A stretch of DNA of 64,000 nucleotides from Gammaproteobacteria bacterium RIFCSPHIGHO2_02_FULL_42_43 (GCA_001801425.1 MGXR01000006.1:186001-250000); one strand, 5' to 3'. Positions 45,073 to 56,984 are shown, numbered from the stretch's first letter. Numbers and translations are program-made. Notes: generated by a model from the sequence alone, not told the origin.

Positions 45073-45283
45073 ATCCCGCGATTTAATCGCGGGATCTATA
45101 CCGCTCGCCAATGAAAATGCGATATTACCGCACTTCATCACTCGCGGTATATCCTGATTAGAATGCAAACGTGAAATGAATTCACGTTTGCTAAATCTAA
45201 GGGGAGAATCACGATTCTCCCCTTAGAAACCCCATCGTGATGAGACACTTCAAAATGCGATAAAAAAATCGCATTTTGAAGTG
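45073..45283 (+). repeat. run of consecutive perfect palindromes
   Basis: The 281-bp gap between the SDR and phosphatase genes contains, in order, ATCCCGCGAT-TTA-ATCGCGGGAT (45073-45095), ATACCGC..GCGGTAT (45098-45150), GCAAACGTGAA-ATGAA-TTCACGTTTGC (45165-45191), and a 13-bp stem CTAAGGGGAGAAT with loop CACG (45197-45226). Last is a 16-bp stem CACTTCAAAATGCGAT with loop A6 (45246-45283). All but the second are short-looped and perfect. There is no reading frame. Confidence 0.85.
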
Positions 45284-45306
45284 GAATGGGTATAGGCGTT
45301 AAAACA

Positions 45307-45939
45307 ATGAAACGATATTTTACTTACTCATTATTTATTTTTCTTATATTATTTTTATTAATATCGTTTTATCTCACCCATAATTTTTTAACACGCAATG
45401 TGCATACCGTGATTCCCGGCATGATTTATCGCAGTGCGCAATTGAATCATGCTGAGCTCATCGCCTATCAACAAAAATTTCATCTGAAATCCATGATTGA
45501 TTTGCGCGGCAGTTGGCCGACCAATCATTGGTATCGTGTCGAATCTCGATTTGCAAAACAACAAGCGTTGCATTATTACCCGATACAATTTGAAGCGTAT
45601 TTGCCGCCACCAAGAAAACAATTGCGCACGTTGGTGCGTGTGTTGCAGACGGCACCAAAACCATTATTGTTTCATTGCGAAGGCGGCGCTGATCGCACCG
45701 GGATGGCAGCAGCGATCAGCGTGATTTTATTTGTTCCTCATCCATCGATCGCCATGATTCAGCAGCAGGTGTCGTGGCGTTACAATGCGATTTCAAAAAA
45801 AACGGTGGGGTATCAGATGCTCAGAAATTATTTTGCATGGTTGAAGCAGCATCATTACACGTCTTCAAAATCGCGATTTTTGGAGTGGGTCAACTCTGAT
45901 GTGCCGATGAAGACTTACCAGGGGTGGTTTTTTTTATAG
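45307..45939 (+). CDS. membrane-anchored protein tyrosine / dual-specificity phosphatase
   Basis: The 210-residue protein has an N-terminal hydrophobic helix (YSLFIFLILFLLISFYLTHNFL), so it is anchored or exported. The catalytic loop is HCEGGADRTG with Cys124 and Arg130 (HCx5R). The upstream segments GMIYRSAQL and MIDLRGSW are typical of this tyrosine-phosphatase branch. It may dephosphorylate proteins or phosphoinositides. The ATG at 45307 gives a short basic leader; an ATG seven codons upstream is also open. It follows the palindrome cluster and is followed by GC-rich repeats. Confidence 0.85.
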   Translation: MKRYFTYSLFIFLILFLLISFYLTHNFLTRNVHTVIPGMIYRSAQLNHAELIAYQQKFHLKSMIDLRGSWPTNHWYRVESRFAKQQALHYYPIQFEAYLPPPRKQLRTLVRVLQTAPKPLLFHCEGGADRTGMAAAISVILFVPHPSIAMIQQQVSWRYNAISKKTVGYQMLRNYFAWLKQHHYTSSKSRFLEWVNSDVPMKTYQGWFFL

Positions 45940-45976
45940 GTGGTCTAGGCGGTTTAGGCGGTCGCTTGCGCTTTAG

Positions 45977-46092
45977 GCGGTCGCTTGCGCTCGCGCTTCT
46001 TTTATGCGGTCGCTTGCGCTCGCGCTTCTTTTATGCGGTCGCTTGCGCTCGCGCTTCTTTTATGCGGTCGCTTGCGCTCGCGCTTCTTTTAT
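45977..46092 (+). repeat. tandem repeat, four perfect 29-bp units
   Basis: Four identical units GCGGTCGCTTGCGCTCGCG followed by CTTCTTTTAT (45977-46005, 46006-46034, 46035-46063, 46064-46092), preceded by partial copies from about 45950. On the minus strand each has a GCAA loop (GCGCGAGC-GCAA-GCGACCGC). The last unit supplies the gatB stop codon. Confidence 0.9.
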
Positions 46093-47522
46093 AATTTATT
46101 TTTTAATAACGCATTCACTTGCGCGGGATTGGCTTTTCCTTTGGTTTCTTTCATGACAAGGCCGACAAAAAATCCAAATAATTTTTCTTTGCCAGCGCGA
46201 TAATCGGCAGCTTGCGCAGGATTGTCTGCAATTATTTTTTCAATTATTTTTTCAATCTCGCCAGTGTCGGTAATTTGTTTCAAACCTTTTTTCTCGATAA
46301 TATCATCGACTTCGCCTTCGCGATTCCATAATGCTTCAAATACTTGTTTGCCAATATTATTTGAAATAGTTTGGTCGTGAATGCGCGCGATTAACTCGCC
46401 CAGTTGTTTTGCGGAAACGGGCGATTGCTCAATGGGCAAATTATTTTTGTTGAGTGTTGCTGCCAATTCGCCCGCGATCCAATTCGCAATTAATTTTGGT
46501 TTTGCGCCACGCGCTTCTTTCAACGCGATTTCAAAATACTGCGCGACTGCGATTTGATTGGCGATGTAATTCGCATCGTAGTCATTGAGCTCGTAGTCTC
46601 GTTTTAAACGATCGCGCTTTTCCCACGGCAATTCTGGCAGCGATTCTCGGATTGTTTTCAAAAAGTGTTCCGTGATTTCAACTGGCAATAAATCCGGGTC
46701 TGGAAAATAGCGATAATCTGGTGCATTTTCTTTGCTGCGCAAACTGCGCGTGACATTTTCATCGGGATCGTAGCTTCGTGTTTCTTGAATGACCGTGCCG
46801 CCACTTTCTAAAATGTCTTGTTGTCTCTCTATTTCATAGGCGATGGCTTGTTCCACAAATTTAAATGAGTTGACGTTTTTAATTTCAGCGCGCGTGCCCA
46901 GTGTTTCACTGCCTTTTTTGCGCAGAGAAATATTGACGTCCGCACGAAACGATCCTTCTTGCATATTGCCATCGCTGATGCCGAGATAACGCACCAGTTG
47001 ATGCAATGTTTTTAAATAGGCGATCGCTTCTGTGCTAGAACGCATATCGGGGTAGGAGACAATTTCAAGCAGTGGTGTACCCGCGCGATTTAAATCAACG
47101 CCCGACACGTTGGGCAGCCCTTCATGCAATGATTTTCCCGCATCTTCTTCGAGGTGCGCGCGTTCAATGTGAATTATTTTTTCGCTGCCATCGGGTAAGG
47201 TGATGGAGAGCGCACCGTTACCAACAATGGGCAATGCGTGTTGCGAAATTTGATAACCTTTAGGAAGATCAGGATAAAAATAATTTTTGCGTGCGAAAAC
47301 GCAATGACGTGTGATGTTAGCGCCAATCGCTAATCCAAAAGTGACAGCGAGTTTGATCGTTTCTTGATTTAACACGGGCAATACACCGGGCAATGCTAAA
47401 TCAATGGCGCATGCCTGTGTATTGGGCTCAGCACCAAATGCGGTTGATGCGCCCGAAAATATTTTTGATTTTGTCGCCAATTGTACGTGTACTTCAATAC
47501 CAATCACTGTTTCCCAGGTCAT
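46089..47522 (-). CDS. gatB: aspartyl/glutamyl-tRNA amidotransferase subunit B
   Basis: Kinase/transamidase subunit that converts Glu-tRNA-Gln and/or Asp-tRNA-Asn. The 477 residues are the usual length. It starts [23 protein letters not shown], with the conserved motifs [30 protein letters not shown] and [12 protein letters not shown], and the C-terminal YqeY-like helical domain. Its stop codon TAA lies inside the last unit of the neighbouring repeat. One base separates it from gatA, so gatC-gatA-gatB form one operon. Confidence 0.97.
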   Translation of the reverse strand: MTWETVIGIEVHVQLATKSKIFSGASTAFGAEPNTQACAIDLALPGVLPVLNQETIKLAVTFGLAIGANITRHCVFARKNYFYPDLPKGYQISQHALPIVGNGALSITLPDGSEKIIHIERAHLEEDAGKSLHEGLPNVSGVDLNRAGTPLLEIVSYPDMRSSTEAIAYLKTLHQLVRYLGISDGNMQEGSFRADVNISLRKKGSETLGTRAEIKNVNSFKFVEQAIAYEIERQQDILESGGTVIQETRSYDPDENVTRSLRSKENAPDYRYFPDPDLLPVEITEHFLKTIRESLPELPWEKRDRLKRDYELNDYDANYIANQIAVAQYFEIALKEARGAKPKLIANWIAGELAATLNKNNLPIEQSPVSAKQLGELIARIHDQTISNNIGKQVFEALWNREGEVDDIIEKKGLKQITDTGEIEKIIEKIIADNPAQAADYRAGKEKLFGFFVGLVMKETKGKANPAQVNALLKNKL

Positions 47523-47523
47523 A

Positions 47524-48975
47524 TTAAAATCCTTTGGGCATACGTGCGTGCCAATCGGTTGCTTGTTGAAATTGATGCGCGAGATTTAAAATCATGCCTT
47601 CTTCAAAATGTTTTCCAATCAATTGCAACCCGATAGGCAACTGATTCACAAATCCTGCTGGAATTGAAATACCGGGTAGTCCCGCTAAATTCACGGCAAT
47701 CGTAAAAATATCGGATAAATACATGGCGACGGGATCAGTGGATTTTTCGCCTAATTTGAATGCGGGTGTGGGTGCCGTCGGCGTTAAAATGCAATCCACC
47801 GATTCAAATGCTTTGACAAAATCATTCAAAATTAATCGACGAATTTTTTGCGCCTTCAAATAATACGCGTCATAAAATCCTGAAGATAATACATACGTGC
47901 CGATCATGATGCGGCGTTTGACTTCATCACCAAAGCCTTCAGTGCGAGAACGTTTGTATAAGTCGTCGAGATTTTTGGGATTGTCACAACGATATCCGTA
48001 ACGAACACCGTCATAGCGCGCTAAGTTAGACGATGCCTCCGCGGGTGCGATAACGTAATAAGCGGAAGTTGCCAGATCTGTGTGCGGTAATGATATTTTT
48101 TTAAAACGAGCACCTAATTTTTCGTATTGATGAATAGCATCCTGAATATTTTTTTCAACAGATGGATCAAGACCGCCGGTAAAATATTCTTGCGGCAAAC
48201 CAATCACGCGATTTTTAATTGTGTCGTTAAGCGTTTTGGTATAATCGGGCACCGCTTGGTTGATGCTGGTGGAATCTTTGACATCGTGTCCTGCAATCAC
48301 ATTCAACAATAATGCGGCATCTTCTGCGGTTTGCGATAAAATTCCGCCTTGATCCAAACTCGATGCAAAAGCGATCATGCCGTAGCGTGATACGCGACCA
48401 TAAGTGGGTTTTAATCCAGTAATACCGCACAATGCGGCGGGTTGGCGAATCGAGCCACCCGTGTCAGTGCCTGTTGCGATTGGTGTTAAACGCGCTGCAA
48501 CGCTCGCAGCTGATCCGCCAGATGAACCACCGGGTGTGCATGTCATATCCCACGGATTTTTTACAGGGCCAAAAAAACTATTTTCATTGGATGAGCCCAT
48601 AGCAAATTCATCCATGTTGGTTTTACCGAGCAAAACTAAATTTTGCGCATTACATTTTTCAACGGATGTTGCATCGTAAGGTGCTACAAAATTATGTAAT
48701 ATTTTGGAAGCGCAAGTCGTTTTAATATTTTTCGTGCAGAAAACATCTTTTTGCGCGATGGGAATTCCCGTTAATGTTGATGCATGATCACCCGCTCTTT
48801 TTTCATCTGCGATTTTCGCTTGCTGTAATGCATTTTCTTCTGTGACAGTGATAAACGCATTGAGCGTTTGGCTAAATTGTTTGATGCGCGCCAAAAAATG
48901 CTTGGTTAATTCGACGCTAGAAATTTTTTTATCGTGTAATAATTTTGATAACGTTGCGACAGTGTGACGATGCAT
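47524..48975 (-). CDS. gatA: aspartyl/glutamyl-tRNA amidotransferase subunit A
   Basis: Amidase subunit that releases ammonia from glutamine or asparagine for GatB. The 483 residues have the amidase-signature Ser-cis-Ser-Lys set: Lys in [11 protein letters not shown], and the Gly/Ser-rich block [17 protein letters not shown] followed by [12 protein letters not shown]. It directly follows gatC with no gap, and gatB begins one base after its stop. Gln and/or Asn tRNA charging is therefore at least partly indirect. Confidence 0.97.
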   Translation of the reverse strand: MHRHTVATLSKLLHDKKISSVELTKHFLARIKQFSQTLNAFITVTEENALQQAKIADEKRAGDHASTLTGIPIAQKDVFCTKNIKTTCASKILHNFVAPYDATSVEKCNAQNLVLLGKTNMDEFAMGSSNENSFFGPVKNPWDMTCTPGGSSGGSAASVAARLTPIATGTDTGGSIRQPAALCGITGLKPTYGRVSRYGMIAFASSLDQGGILSQTAEDAALLLNVIAGHDVKDSTSINQAVPDYTKTLNDTIKNRVIGLPQEYFTGGLDPSVEKNIQDAIHQYEKLGARFKKISLPHTDLATSAYYVIAPAEASSNLARYDGVRYGYRCDNPKNLDDLYKRSRTEGFGDEVKRRIMIGTYVLSSGFYDAYYLKAQKIRRLILNDFVKAFESVDCILTPTAPTPAFKLGEKSTDPVAMYLSDIFTIAVNLAGLPGISIPAGFVNQLPIGLQLIGKHFEEGMILNLAHQFQQATDWHARMPKGF

Positions 48976-49263
48976 TTATTCAGACTCCACAAATTTTGGA
49001 ACGATGTACAATCCCGCTTCCACTTGCGGCGCATTTTTTTGAAATAACGCGCGCTCATTTTTTTCGCTGACGAGATCTTCGCGAAACGGTTGTGTCACTT
49101 GCAACGGATGTGCCAAAGGCATCACCGCGTCGGTATTTTCGCGATTCATTTTTTCAACCAGCGAGAGAATATTTTTCAGATCATGGGATAGAGTGTGGCG
49201 CTTTTCATCTGAAAAAGTGAGTTTGGCCAATTCCGCAATTTTTTGAATGTCGATGGTGCTCAT
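48976..49263 (-). CDS. gatC: aspartyl/glutamyl-tRNA amidotransferase subunit C
   Basis: The 95-residue chaperone subunit that wraps GatA and GatB. It is typical in length, starts MSTIDIQKIAELAKLTFSDEK, and contains ILSLVEKMNRENTDAVMPLAHPL and FREDLVSE. First gene of the minus-strand gatCAB operon and divergent from mreB. The 145-bp gap should carry both promoters, but I cannot point to clear boxes. Confidence 0.95.
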   Translation of the reverse strand: MSTIDIQKIAELAKLTFSDEKRHTLSHDLKNILSLVEKMNRENTDAVMPLAHPLQVTQPFREDLVSEKNERALFQKNAPQVEAGLYIVPKFVESE

Positions 49264-49390
49264 GGATTTTTCCGTCTTTCAGAAAGTCGATCATTGTATC
49301 CTAAAAAACTAAAATTTGCATAGACCGAATCTCGACTTTTGGGTCAAATTCGGATAAATTGGTTGCAATCTTCATCATTTAAAATATTAA

Positions 49391-50452
<1,062 letters not shown>

Positions 50453-50479
50453 TCTATTGGGAGTGAAGTCATCAAACGG

Positions 50480-51322
50480 ATGTTTTATCAGCGTTCGAGT
50501 TTGTGGCTGCGAGCGTTTGCTTTTTCTGTGCTGGCGATTGTGATACTCATCTGTGATCAGCGAATCGACGCATTTCATCAATCGAGCGTTCGCGTTTCTT
50601 TTCGTGTCGCGTATCCTTTTCAATGGTTGATTGATGCACCGATGCGTTTGTCGCATTGGCTCGCATTGAATATCCAATCGCAGCAAAATTTAATTAACGA
50701 AAATGCAAAATTGCATGCGGAGACGATTCTGCTGCAAGCGCAATTGCAGCGATCGTTGGCGCTTGAAAAAGAAAATGCGCAACTGCGGCAATTGTTGCAA
50801 TCAACACCCAAGGTGGGCGGTCGCGTGACGATTGCGCGACTTTTGTCGGTTGCGTTAGATCCGCATTTGCAAGAAGTGATGTTGAGTGAGGGATCGGATC
50901 AGCAGGTGTATTCGGGTCAACCGGTGTTGGATGCGTTTGGTGTGATGGGGCAGGTTGTTGATGTGGGTACAGCGACGAGCAGAGTGTTGCTGATCACTGA
51001 CAAGCAATCGGCTGTTCCTGTCGAAGATTATCGAACGGGTGCGCGCGCGGTGGCAGCTGGGCTTGGTGTTTCGGGTCGATTGATTTTAACCAACGTGCCT
51101 TCGCAAAATGATATTCGCGCAGGTGATTTGTTTGTAACATCGGGTTTGGGTTTGCATTATCCGATTGGTTATCCGGTGGGTGTGATCAATGATGTTAAAA
51201 CACTGGAGTTAACGCCCACGGCGCATTTGGACAGAGCGCAACAAGTGTTACTGGCCTGGCCCAATCAAGTCGCATTAAAAAAAGCGATTGCAGCACATTT
51301 GAAAACACCGGTGAAAAAATAA
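50480..51322 (+). CDS. mreC: rod-shape-determining protein MreC
   Basis: The 280-residue bitopic protein has a short cytoplasmic N-terminus, one membrane helix (FAFSVLAIVILIC), and a coiled coil (NENAKLHAETILLQAQLQRSLALEKENAQLRQLL, residues about 73-106). A beta-rich periplasmic part then links MreB to the wall synthases. It is close to MreB (27 bp) and its stop shares a base with mreD. Confidence 0.94.
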   Translation: MFYQRSSLWLRAFAFSVLAIVILICDQRIDAFHQSSVRVSFRVAYPFQWLIDAPMRLSHWLALNIQSQQNLINENAKLHAETILLQAQLQRSLALEKENAQLRQLLQSTPKVGGRVTIARLLSVALDPHLQEVMLSEGSDQQVYSGQPVLDAFGVMGQVVDVGTATSRVLLITDKQSAVPVEDYRTGARAVAAGLGVSGRLILTNVPSQNDIRAGDLFVTSGLGLHYPIGYPVGVINDVKTLELTPTAHLDRAQQVLLAWPNQVALKKAIAAHLKTPVKK

Positions 51323-51813
51323 TGAGATTAGTGAAATCAAATAGTTATTTCTTAATCGTCACGTCATTTCTAGCCTCATTTTTTTTGATGATGTTGCCGT
51401 TGCCGCATGCATTGGTTTGGCTGCGCCCGCCGTTTACTTTTATTTTTTTGATGTATTGGATGTTGGCATCGCCAGAGCGTTGTAATTTGGGATTTGCGTT
51501 TTGCGTGGGTTTATTTTTGGATATGTTGGTTGGAACGCCGCTCGGATTGCACGCACTCGTTTTTGTGTTGATTGGTTTTTTTGTTCTAAAATATGCGAAG
51601 GCTGTTGTGCATTTTTCATTGTGGCAACAAGCGGGTGCCGTAGCGCTTCTGGCGGGATCTCATGTGTTGATACAGGGATGGTTATTAACATGGTTCGATC
51701 ATCGCGCGTTTCATATAGTGCATTTACTTTCAGCGGCGACCACCTTTCTCATTTGGCCGCCACTGTCATTGTTGTTGGACCGACTAAGACCCCGAGTGTT
51801 GGCGCATATTTAA
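51322..51813 (+). CDS. mreD: rod-shape-determining protein MreD
   Basis: The 163-residue integral membrane protein has about five hydrophobic segments, including the typical GFAFCVGLFLDMLVGTPLGLHAL stretch. It completes the MreBCD elongasome core. The start ATG overlaps the mreC stop (TAATG). A large YhdP-like gene follows 21 bp later; the maf-type and ribonuclease G genes often placed here are absent. Confidence 0.93.
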   Translation: MRLVKSNSYFLIVTSFLASFFLMMLPLPHALVWLRPPFTFIFLMYWMLASPERCNLGFAFCVGLFLDMLVGTPLGLHALVFVLIGFFVLKYAKAVVHFSLWQQAGAVALLAGSHVLIQGWLLTWFDHRAFHIVHLLSAATTFLIWPPLSLLLDRLRPRVLAHI

Positions 51814-51834
51814 TTCGCGCTGCAATGAGCCCCC

Positions 51835-54822
51835 ATGTTAAAAAATAAATTGTTTCGCTTCGGGAAAAAAACGCTCGTGATGAGCGCGATTTTTGTTATT
51901 GTGATTTCTGTGTTGCTCAACGCTACCTATTTTACCATCAACCACATTCCGCATAGAAATCAGTGGCTGTCAAAATTATCCAGTCAATTGTTGCAGCAAC
52001 CGATCACTATTCAGCAAGCGCACATCAGCGGATTTTCATTTTTGCCGCGGCTGGATTTGCAACACGTGACGATCACCGGGCAATCACCGATTCGTTTTTC
52101 CAAGTTATCGATTCGTTTTAATTTGCTGAAAAGTGTGTGGCAGCGTCAGTGGGTGACAGATAATGTGGTGGTGAAGCATTTGCAATGGACATGGGACGCG
52201 AATTCATCAGGCGCCTCCGATGTTTTTTTGCAATGGGCAATGACGCAGCCACGCATTTTATTTGACAATATGCGTGTGAATGGATTTTTATCAATTCAGC
52301 AGATGAACCTGCTGATTGAAAATAACGCGGAATCACACGTCGCGACATTTTCACTGGGTCAAGTGTCCGTACCGAGTTTATTTTCTCGCGCATTTTCAAA
52401 TGCCGTGATAACGGGTAACGCCACGTGGAATCCGAGCAAACAAACCATTTTTATTCGTCGATTAGTTTATGTAGATCCCAACCTCAAAGCATATGCGCAG
52501 GCAAAAATTTTATTGCAAAAAAATCAATCGCCGAGTTTGTCGCTGGTGGGTGATGGATATTTGGATAATGTGGCAGTAGCGCATCGTTATTTGCCCGATC
52601 GAATTTTACCGAACACATTGGTGCAATGGTTGAGCCAAGGTTTGAAAGCGGGCAGCTTGCCGAACATTCGTTTTTTATGGCGTGGCCTTTTATCCTCTTT
52701 TCCGTTCGAGCAATCCGACGGGCATTTTGAAGCGGTGGCCTCTATTCAACATGCGACATTGCTTTTTAATCCACAATGGCCCGCAATTCATAATATCAAC
52801 GGTGAAATTCGATTTAATAACGAAGGGTTTTCGGTGGATGCGACGCAAGCGATGCTGGCAGGCAATCCCATTCAAGCGGTGCATGTGTCCATGCAAGATT
52901 TGGAAAAACCAATTTTGTTGATTGATGGGACGATGCACACCCCACTGAACAATGCATTGACTTTATTGCAACAATCACCGCTCGCCTTTGCAAAAACGTT
53001 ACGCACCATGCAGGGCAGTGGCGATATTGATTGTCATTTAAATATCACATTACCGCTCGATTTTCCGGATAAAATGCAAAACAACGGCACGATTCAATTT
53101 TTAAATAATCAATTGTTGTGGCCCGCATGGAATATGGCAATAAAAAATATTACGGGAAGCGCAACTGTGAACAACAACATGTTGTCGGCTCATCAATTGA
53201 CGGCGCAATTTTTATCACAACCCATCACGATTCGCATGGATTCACAGTATTCGCAAATGAAAATTTTTCTGTCAGGTTTGCTGGATATGCGTATGTTGCA
53301 AAAAAAATATGACTGGTCGTTTTTAAAAATATTGCATGGAAAAACGGATTTTACTGCTGAGTGGCTCGTGAAAAATATCGATACTGTCAATCGCAACGTT
53401 GTAGATATTGTTTCCAATTTACGGGGAATTTCGCTTGTTAACGCGCCTGATTTATTTGAAAAAAAATCTAATGAATTGCTGCATTCTCATGCACACATTG
53501 ATATCGATTCCAAAAAAATATCGTTGCTTGCAAAACTCGGCACGAGATTATCCGGCGCATTTCAGTGGGAAAAAAAATCGACGCAATTGCATTGGATGTC
53601 TGCTCATATTCGATTGGGAAATTCACCCGCCAATTTTTCAAAAGAAAAAGGATTGTGGATTGATGGTCATTTGGCGCAGTTGAATGTGTCGCGTTGGCAA
53701 AGGTGGATTAACGAAAATCATTGGGCGTCATCTTCGCGTTTTGTATTGCCCGCATTTTTTCGCAAGCTGAATATCACAGTAGATAATGTTTTTTTTCTCA
53801 CAAAACAATGGAAAAATATGTTGTTGCAAATGTTGCCGCTGAGTGATGGAGCGTTGTTGCGTTTGCAAAACACAAACGTGACAGGCGATATTATTTTTCC
53901 CGAAAAAAGTAACGCGCCCGTGCAAGTGAATTTGCGTTCATTGATTTTAACACCTGACAAAAATAAAAAGCCTGAAACGAAAGAGAAAATTTTTAATCCA
54001 AAAATAATTCCTGCGCTGAACATTCGCATTCAACAATTTCAAATGGGAGATCATGTCAATGCGACGGTATCTTTGCAAACCAAACCGATTGCTGATGGCC
54101 TGGAAATCCAACAGCTTCACTTTCAGTCGCCTCTGATGAGCCTAAAAGGAGATGGGCGATGGGTGATGATGAATCATCGTTTTGAAACTACGTTGATTGG
54201 AAAAATGCAAGCGAGTGATTTGGGTGCGTTATTGCAAGCACATCATTGGTCATCACGATTAAAAAATGGCGATATGACGGCTAATTTTGCTTTGTCATGG
54301 CCGGGATCTCCGGAACAATTTTCATTGACGCGTGCCGTTGGTCGCGCAACATTGTCTGTGCATAACGGGCGTATTTTGCATTTGGATTCTGAAACGCAAT
54401 CCAACTTGGCATTTGGCCAACTGCTTAATTTGCTGAGTTTAGAATCATTATCGCAGTTGTTGACACTTCATTTTTCTGAATTCACAAAATCGGGTTTTGT
54501 GTTTGATGATTTGAATGGGCAATTTGAATTGGGTCGTGGTGTGTTGGTTGCGCATCAAGCTGAGATGAATGCCAGCGTTGCGCGCATTCATTTTGACGGA
54601 AAAATTGGGCTAACCGATCAACCCAATGATCTGATGATGTCGATTTATCCTAAAGTGTCAGACAGTTTGCCTGTGTTGATTGGTTTGGCAGGTGGACCGA
54701 TTGCAGGTGCTGCTGCGTGGTTAGTCAATAAAGTCGTTTCCCCGAGTGTTGGACATTTAATGCAAATGGATTATCACATTACAGGCACGCTCAAAAATCC
54801 TGTTGTGAAACGCACACACTAA
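51835..54822 (+). CDS. yhdP: YhdP-family AsmA-like envelope protein
   Basis: The 995-residue protein has an N-terminal membrane anchor ([21 protein letters not shown]) and a long periplasmic part. That part is made of many beta-strand segments with the AsmA-type C-terminal region (VRRV-like [17 protein letters not shown], then [11 protein letters not shown] and [13 protein letters not shown]). YhdP, TamB and AsmA-like proteins form hydrophobic bridges that carry phospholipids between membranes. It is shorter than the E. coli protein (over 1,200 residues). Its place between mreD and tldD equals that of yhdP in enterics, supporting the name. Confidence 0.85.
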   Translation: MLKNKLFRFGKKTLVMSAIFVIVISVLLNATYFTINHIPHRNQWLSKLSSQLLQQPITIQQAHISGFSFLPRLDLQHVTITGQSPIRFSKLSIRFNLLKSVWQRQWVTDNVVVKHLQWTWDANSSGASDVFLQWAMTQPRILFDNMRVNGFLSIQQMNLLIENNAESHVATFSLGQVSVPSLFSRAFSNAVITGNATWNPSKQTIFIRRLVYVDPNLKAYAQAKILLQKNQSPSLSLVGDGYLDNVAVAHRYLPDRILPNTLVQWLSQGLKAGSLPNIRFLWRGLLSSFPFEQSDGHFEAVASIQHATLLFNPQWPAIHNINGEIRFNNEGFSVDATQAMLAGNPIQAVHVSMQDLEKPILLIDGTMHTPLNNALTLLQQSPLAFAKTLRTMQGSGDIDCHLNITLPLDFPDKMQNNGTIQFLNNQLLWPAWNMAIKNITGSATVNNNMLSAHQLTAQFLSQPITIRMDSQYSQMKIFLSGLLDMRMLQKKYDWSFLKILHGKTDFTAEWLVKNIDTVNRNVVDIVSNLRGISLVNAPDLFEKKSNELLHSHAHIDIDSKKISLLAKLGTRLSGAFQWEKKSTQLHWMSAHIRLGNSPANFSKEKGLWIDGHLAQLNVSRWQRWINENHWASSSRFVLPAFFRKLNITVDNVFFLTKQWKNMLLQMLPLSDGALLRLQNTNVTGDIIFPEKSNAPVQVNLRSLILTPDKNKKPETKEKIFNPKIIPALNIRIQQFQMGDHVNATVSLQTKPIADGLEIQQLHFQSPLMSLKGDGRWVMMNHRFETTLIGKMQASDLGALLQAHHWSSRLKNGDMTANFALSWPGSPEQFSLTRAVGRATLSVHNGRILHLDSETQSNLAFGQLLNLLSLESLSQLLTLHFSEFTKSGFVFDDLNGQFELGRGVLVAHQAEMNASVARIHFDGKIGLTDQPNDLMMSIYPKVSDSLPVLIGLAGGPIAGAAAWLVNKVVSPSVGHLMQMDYHITGTLKNPVVKRTH

Positions 54823-54839
54823 ATGATAGGCTCCCTACC

Positions 54840-56267
54840 ATGAAAAATGATTGGTTATCTCTTAACGAATCTGAATTGGAATTAGCGCTGGGTCGTGCGA
54901 TTGGTCCGCATATTGATGCGGCTGATTTATTTTTGCAAGAAACGCAGGAAGAATCGTGGATTTTAGATGATGGCATCGTGAAAGAAGGTGCGTTTAGTTT
55001 GGATCGTGGTTTTGGTTTGCGCGTGATGAGTGGCGAGAAAACAGGATTTGCTTACGCCGATCAAATTGAATTATCCGCTATGCTAGAAGCGGCGCAATCA
55101 GCACGCAGCATTGTGAAAGGCGGCGGCAGTGTGCTCGTGAAAACAGGTGGTGAAATTATTTCACGTCGGTTGTATCCCGCAGTGAATCCGTTACTCCTAA
55201 CGCAAGATGTAAACAAAGTCGCTTTTTTAAAATCACTGGATATTTATGCGCGAAAAATAGATGTGCGCGTGAAGCAAGTGATGCTCAGTTTGTCTGGCGC
55301 ATACGATTCTATTTTAGTGTTTAACTCTTACGGACAATTAGCGAAAGACGTGCGTCCGTTGGTGCATTTTTCTGTGAGCGTTGTAGTGGAAGATCATGGG
55401 CGTTTTGAAAAAGCGCGCAGTGGTTGCGGTGGGCGAGGTGATTATACGATCGTCATGAATAAGGAAACGGCAGAGCGTTGTGTTGCGCGCGCGGTGAGAC
55501 AAGCGTTGCATAATTTATCTGCGATTTCAGCACCGGCTGGCACTTTTCCGGTGGTGTTAGGCCCTGGTTGGCCTGCCGTTTTATTTCATGAAGCAGTTGG
55601 GCACGGTTTGGAAGGTGATTTCAATCGCAAAAAAACCTCCGTTTTCAGCGGAAAAATAGGGGAAAAAGTAGCTTCTGAATTATGCACGGTTGTGGATGAT
55701 GGCACGATTCCCAATCGCCGCGGATCATTGAGCGTGGATGATGAAGGAACGCCATCGCAACAAACTGTGTTAATCGAAAAAGGAATTTTAAAAAATTATT
55801 TGCAAGATACACTCAATGCGCGACTCATGAATATGAAACCAACCGGCAATGGGCGGCGCGAATCCTACGCGAGTTTACCGTTGCCGCGAATGACCAACAC
55901 GTATTTATTGCCAGGTATTTCCGCACCGGAAGAAATTATTGCATCTGTTGAAAAAGGAATTTACTGTGCGGATTTTTCGGGTGGACAAGTAGATATCACG
56001 TCTGGTAAGTTTGTGTTTACTGCGAGCGAAGCGTATTTAATTGAGCATGGAAAATTAGGAAAACCCATCAAAGGTGCAACATTAATTGGCAGTGGTCATG
56101 AAGTTTTGAAAAAAATATCAATGGTGGGAAATGATTTGCAATTGGATTCTGGTATTGGCAGCTGCGGAAAAGCCGGGCAAACCGTTCCCGTCGGCGTTGG
56201 CCAACCCACGTTAAAAATCGATGCAATGACAGTGGGCGGGGAGAGAGTGAATAGACCGCTTGCATAA
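54840..56267 (+). CDS. tldD: metalloprotease TldD
   Basis: Partner of TldE/PmbA in a heterodimeric zinc protease that trims peptides such as microcins and unfolded tails. At 475 residues it is close to E. coli TldD (481). The zinc site HEAVGH is at 250-255 in [18 protein letters not shown], and a third metal ligand is expected in the C-terminal domain. The ending [16 protein letters not shown] is typical. It follows yhdP by 17 bp, as in enteric genomes. No tldE/pmbA is in view. Confidence 0.94.
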   Translation: MKNDWLSLNESELELALGRAIGPHIDAADLFLQETQEESWILDDGIVKEGAFSLDRGFGLRVMSGEKTGFAYADQIELSAMLEAAQSARSIVKGGGSVLVKTGGEIISRRLYPAVNPLLLTQDVNKVAFLKSLDIYARKIDVRVKQVMLSLSGAYDSILVFNSYGQLAKDVRPLVHFSVSVVVEDHGRFEKARSGCGGRGDYTIVMNKETAERCVARAVRQALHNLSAISAPAGTFPVVLGPGWPAVLFHEAVGHGLEGDFNRKKTSVFSGKIGEKVASELCTVVDDGTIPNRRGSLSVDDEGTPSQQTVLIEKGILKNYLQDTLNARLMNMKPTGNGRRESYASLPLPRMTNTYLLPGISAPEEIIASVEKGIYCADFSGGQVDITSGKFVFTASEAYLIEHGKLGKPIKGATLIGSGHEVLKKISMVGNDLQLDSGIGSCGKAGQTVPVGVGQPTLKIDAMTVGGERVNRPLA

Positions 56268-56410
56268 GGGGCGGGGTGATTTGCATAACCCCTCGATTTT
56301 TTTAGCTTTTCCTTGACATTCACTCGCAGCACTTGGTATAAAAACCGCTCCCATCAGGGAAATTTCTTTGTTCAGTAATAATACACAGGATGTAACCAAG
56401 AGGTGATGTT

Positions 56411-56686
56411 ATGAATAAGCAAGAATTGATTGAACTCATGTCTACAGAAGCAGATATTTCTGGAGCAGCAGCTGAAAAAGCCTTAAACACATTTATTGAT
56501 GCAACGACGAGAACATTGGTGGATGGCGGGGAAGTTGTTATCCCAAATTTTGTGTCGATCAAAACAGGAAAGCGCGCAGCGAAGTCGGGCCGCAATCCGC
56601 GCACAGGTGAAACTATTCAGATTCCTGCCGCAATCACTGTGAAATTCAAAGCGGGCAAACGATTGAAAGACGCGGTAAACAAATAA
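56411..56686 (+). CDS. hupB: HU-family DNA-binding protein
   Basis: The 91-residue histone-like protein bends DNA as a dimer and compacts the nucleoid. It starts MNKQELIELMSTEADISGAAAEKALNTF and ends with the beta-arm GRNPRTGETIQIPA and VKFKAGKRLKDAVNK, all typical of HU/IHF. AAGAGGTG precedes the ATG. Three terminator-like repeats follow, then two tRNA genes and ppiD. In related genomes hupB is normally next to lon and ppiD; lon is missing from this spot. Confidence 0.93.
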   Translation: MNKQELIELMSTEADISGAAAEKALNTFIDATTRTLVDGGEVVIPNFVSIKTGKRAAKSGRNPRTGETIQIPAAITVKFKAGKRLKDAVNK

Positions 56687-56753
56687 TTAATTCCATTCAT
56701 TTTTTAATTGCATGTTTGTGAATTTTAGGTAGTATAGCGCCATATTTGCGAGA

Positions 56754-56864
56754 TCGGAGCCGCGACCGTGAGGGAGCGGTTTTTTCGGGGATCGGAGCCG
56801 CGACCGTGAGGGAGCGGTTTTTTTCGGGGATCGGAGCCGCGACCGTGAGGGAGCGGTTTTTTTC
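56754..56864 (+). terminator. three tandem hairpin-plus-T-run units before tRNA-Val
   Basis: Three units of 37-39 bp, TCGGAGCCGCGACCGTGAGG followed by GAGCGG and then T6 or T7. The core CCGCGACC-GTGA-GGGAGCGG is a GNRA-looped hairpin with two mismatches, followed by a T-run as in intrinsic terminators. The third unit's final CGGG runs straight into the 5' end of tRNA-Val. They belong to the same GC-rich family as the other arrays. Confidence 0.7.
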
Positions 56865-56937
56865 GGGTGCTTAGCTCAGTTGGTAGAGCGTCGCCCTTAC
56901 AAGGCGAATGTCGGGGGTTCGAATCCCTCAGCACCCA
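56865..56937 (+). tRNA. tRNA-Val (TAC)
   Basis: Acceptor GGGTGCT pairs with AGCACCC, the D-arm is AGCTCAGTTGGTAGAGC, the anticodon loop is CTTACAA (anticodon TAC), and the T-arm is GGTTCGAATCC. Discriminator A. CCA is not encoded (CAA follows). The 5' end abuts the last terminator-like repeat. Confidence 0.95.
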
Positions 56938-56984
56938 CAAGTTTAGAGGATAAAGGACCACTCAAGTCTTTTTTCCCCTGAGCT

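Noticed and set aside
45985-46203. Plus-strand frame over the 29-bp repeats and gatB end
   Set aside because: Made of repeat translation (RSRFFYAVACA-like) and antisense gatB.
56725-56961. Minus-strand frame giving PLPHGRGSD-type repeats
   Set aside because: It is the translation of the terminator-like repeats and tRNA-Val; such frames are common spurious calls.
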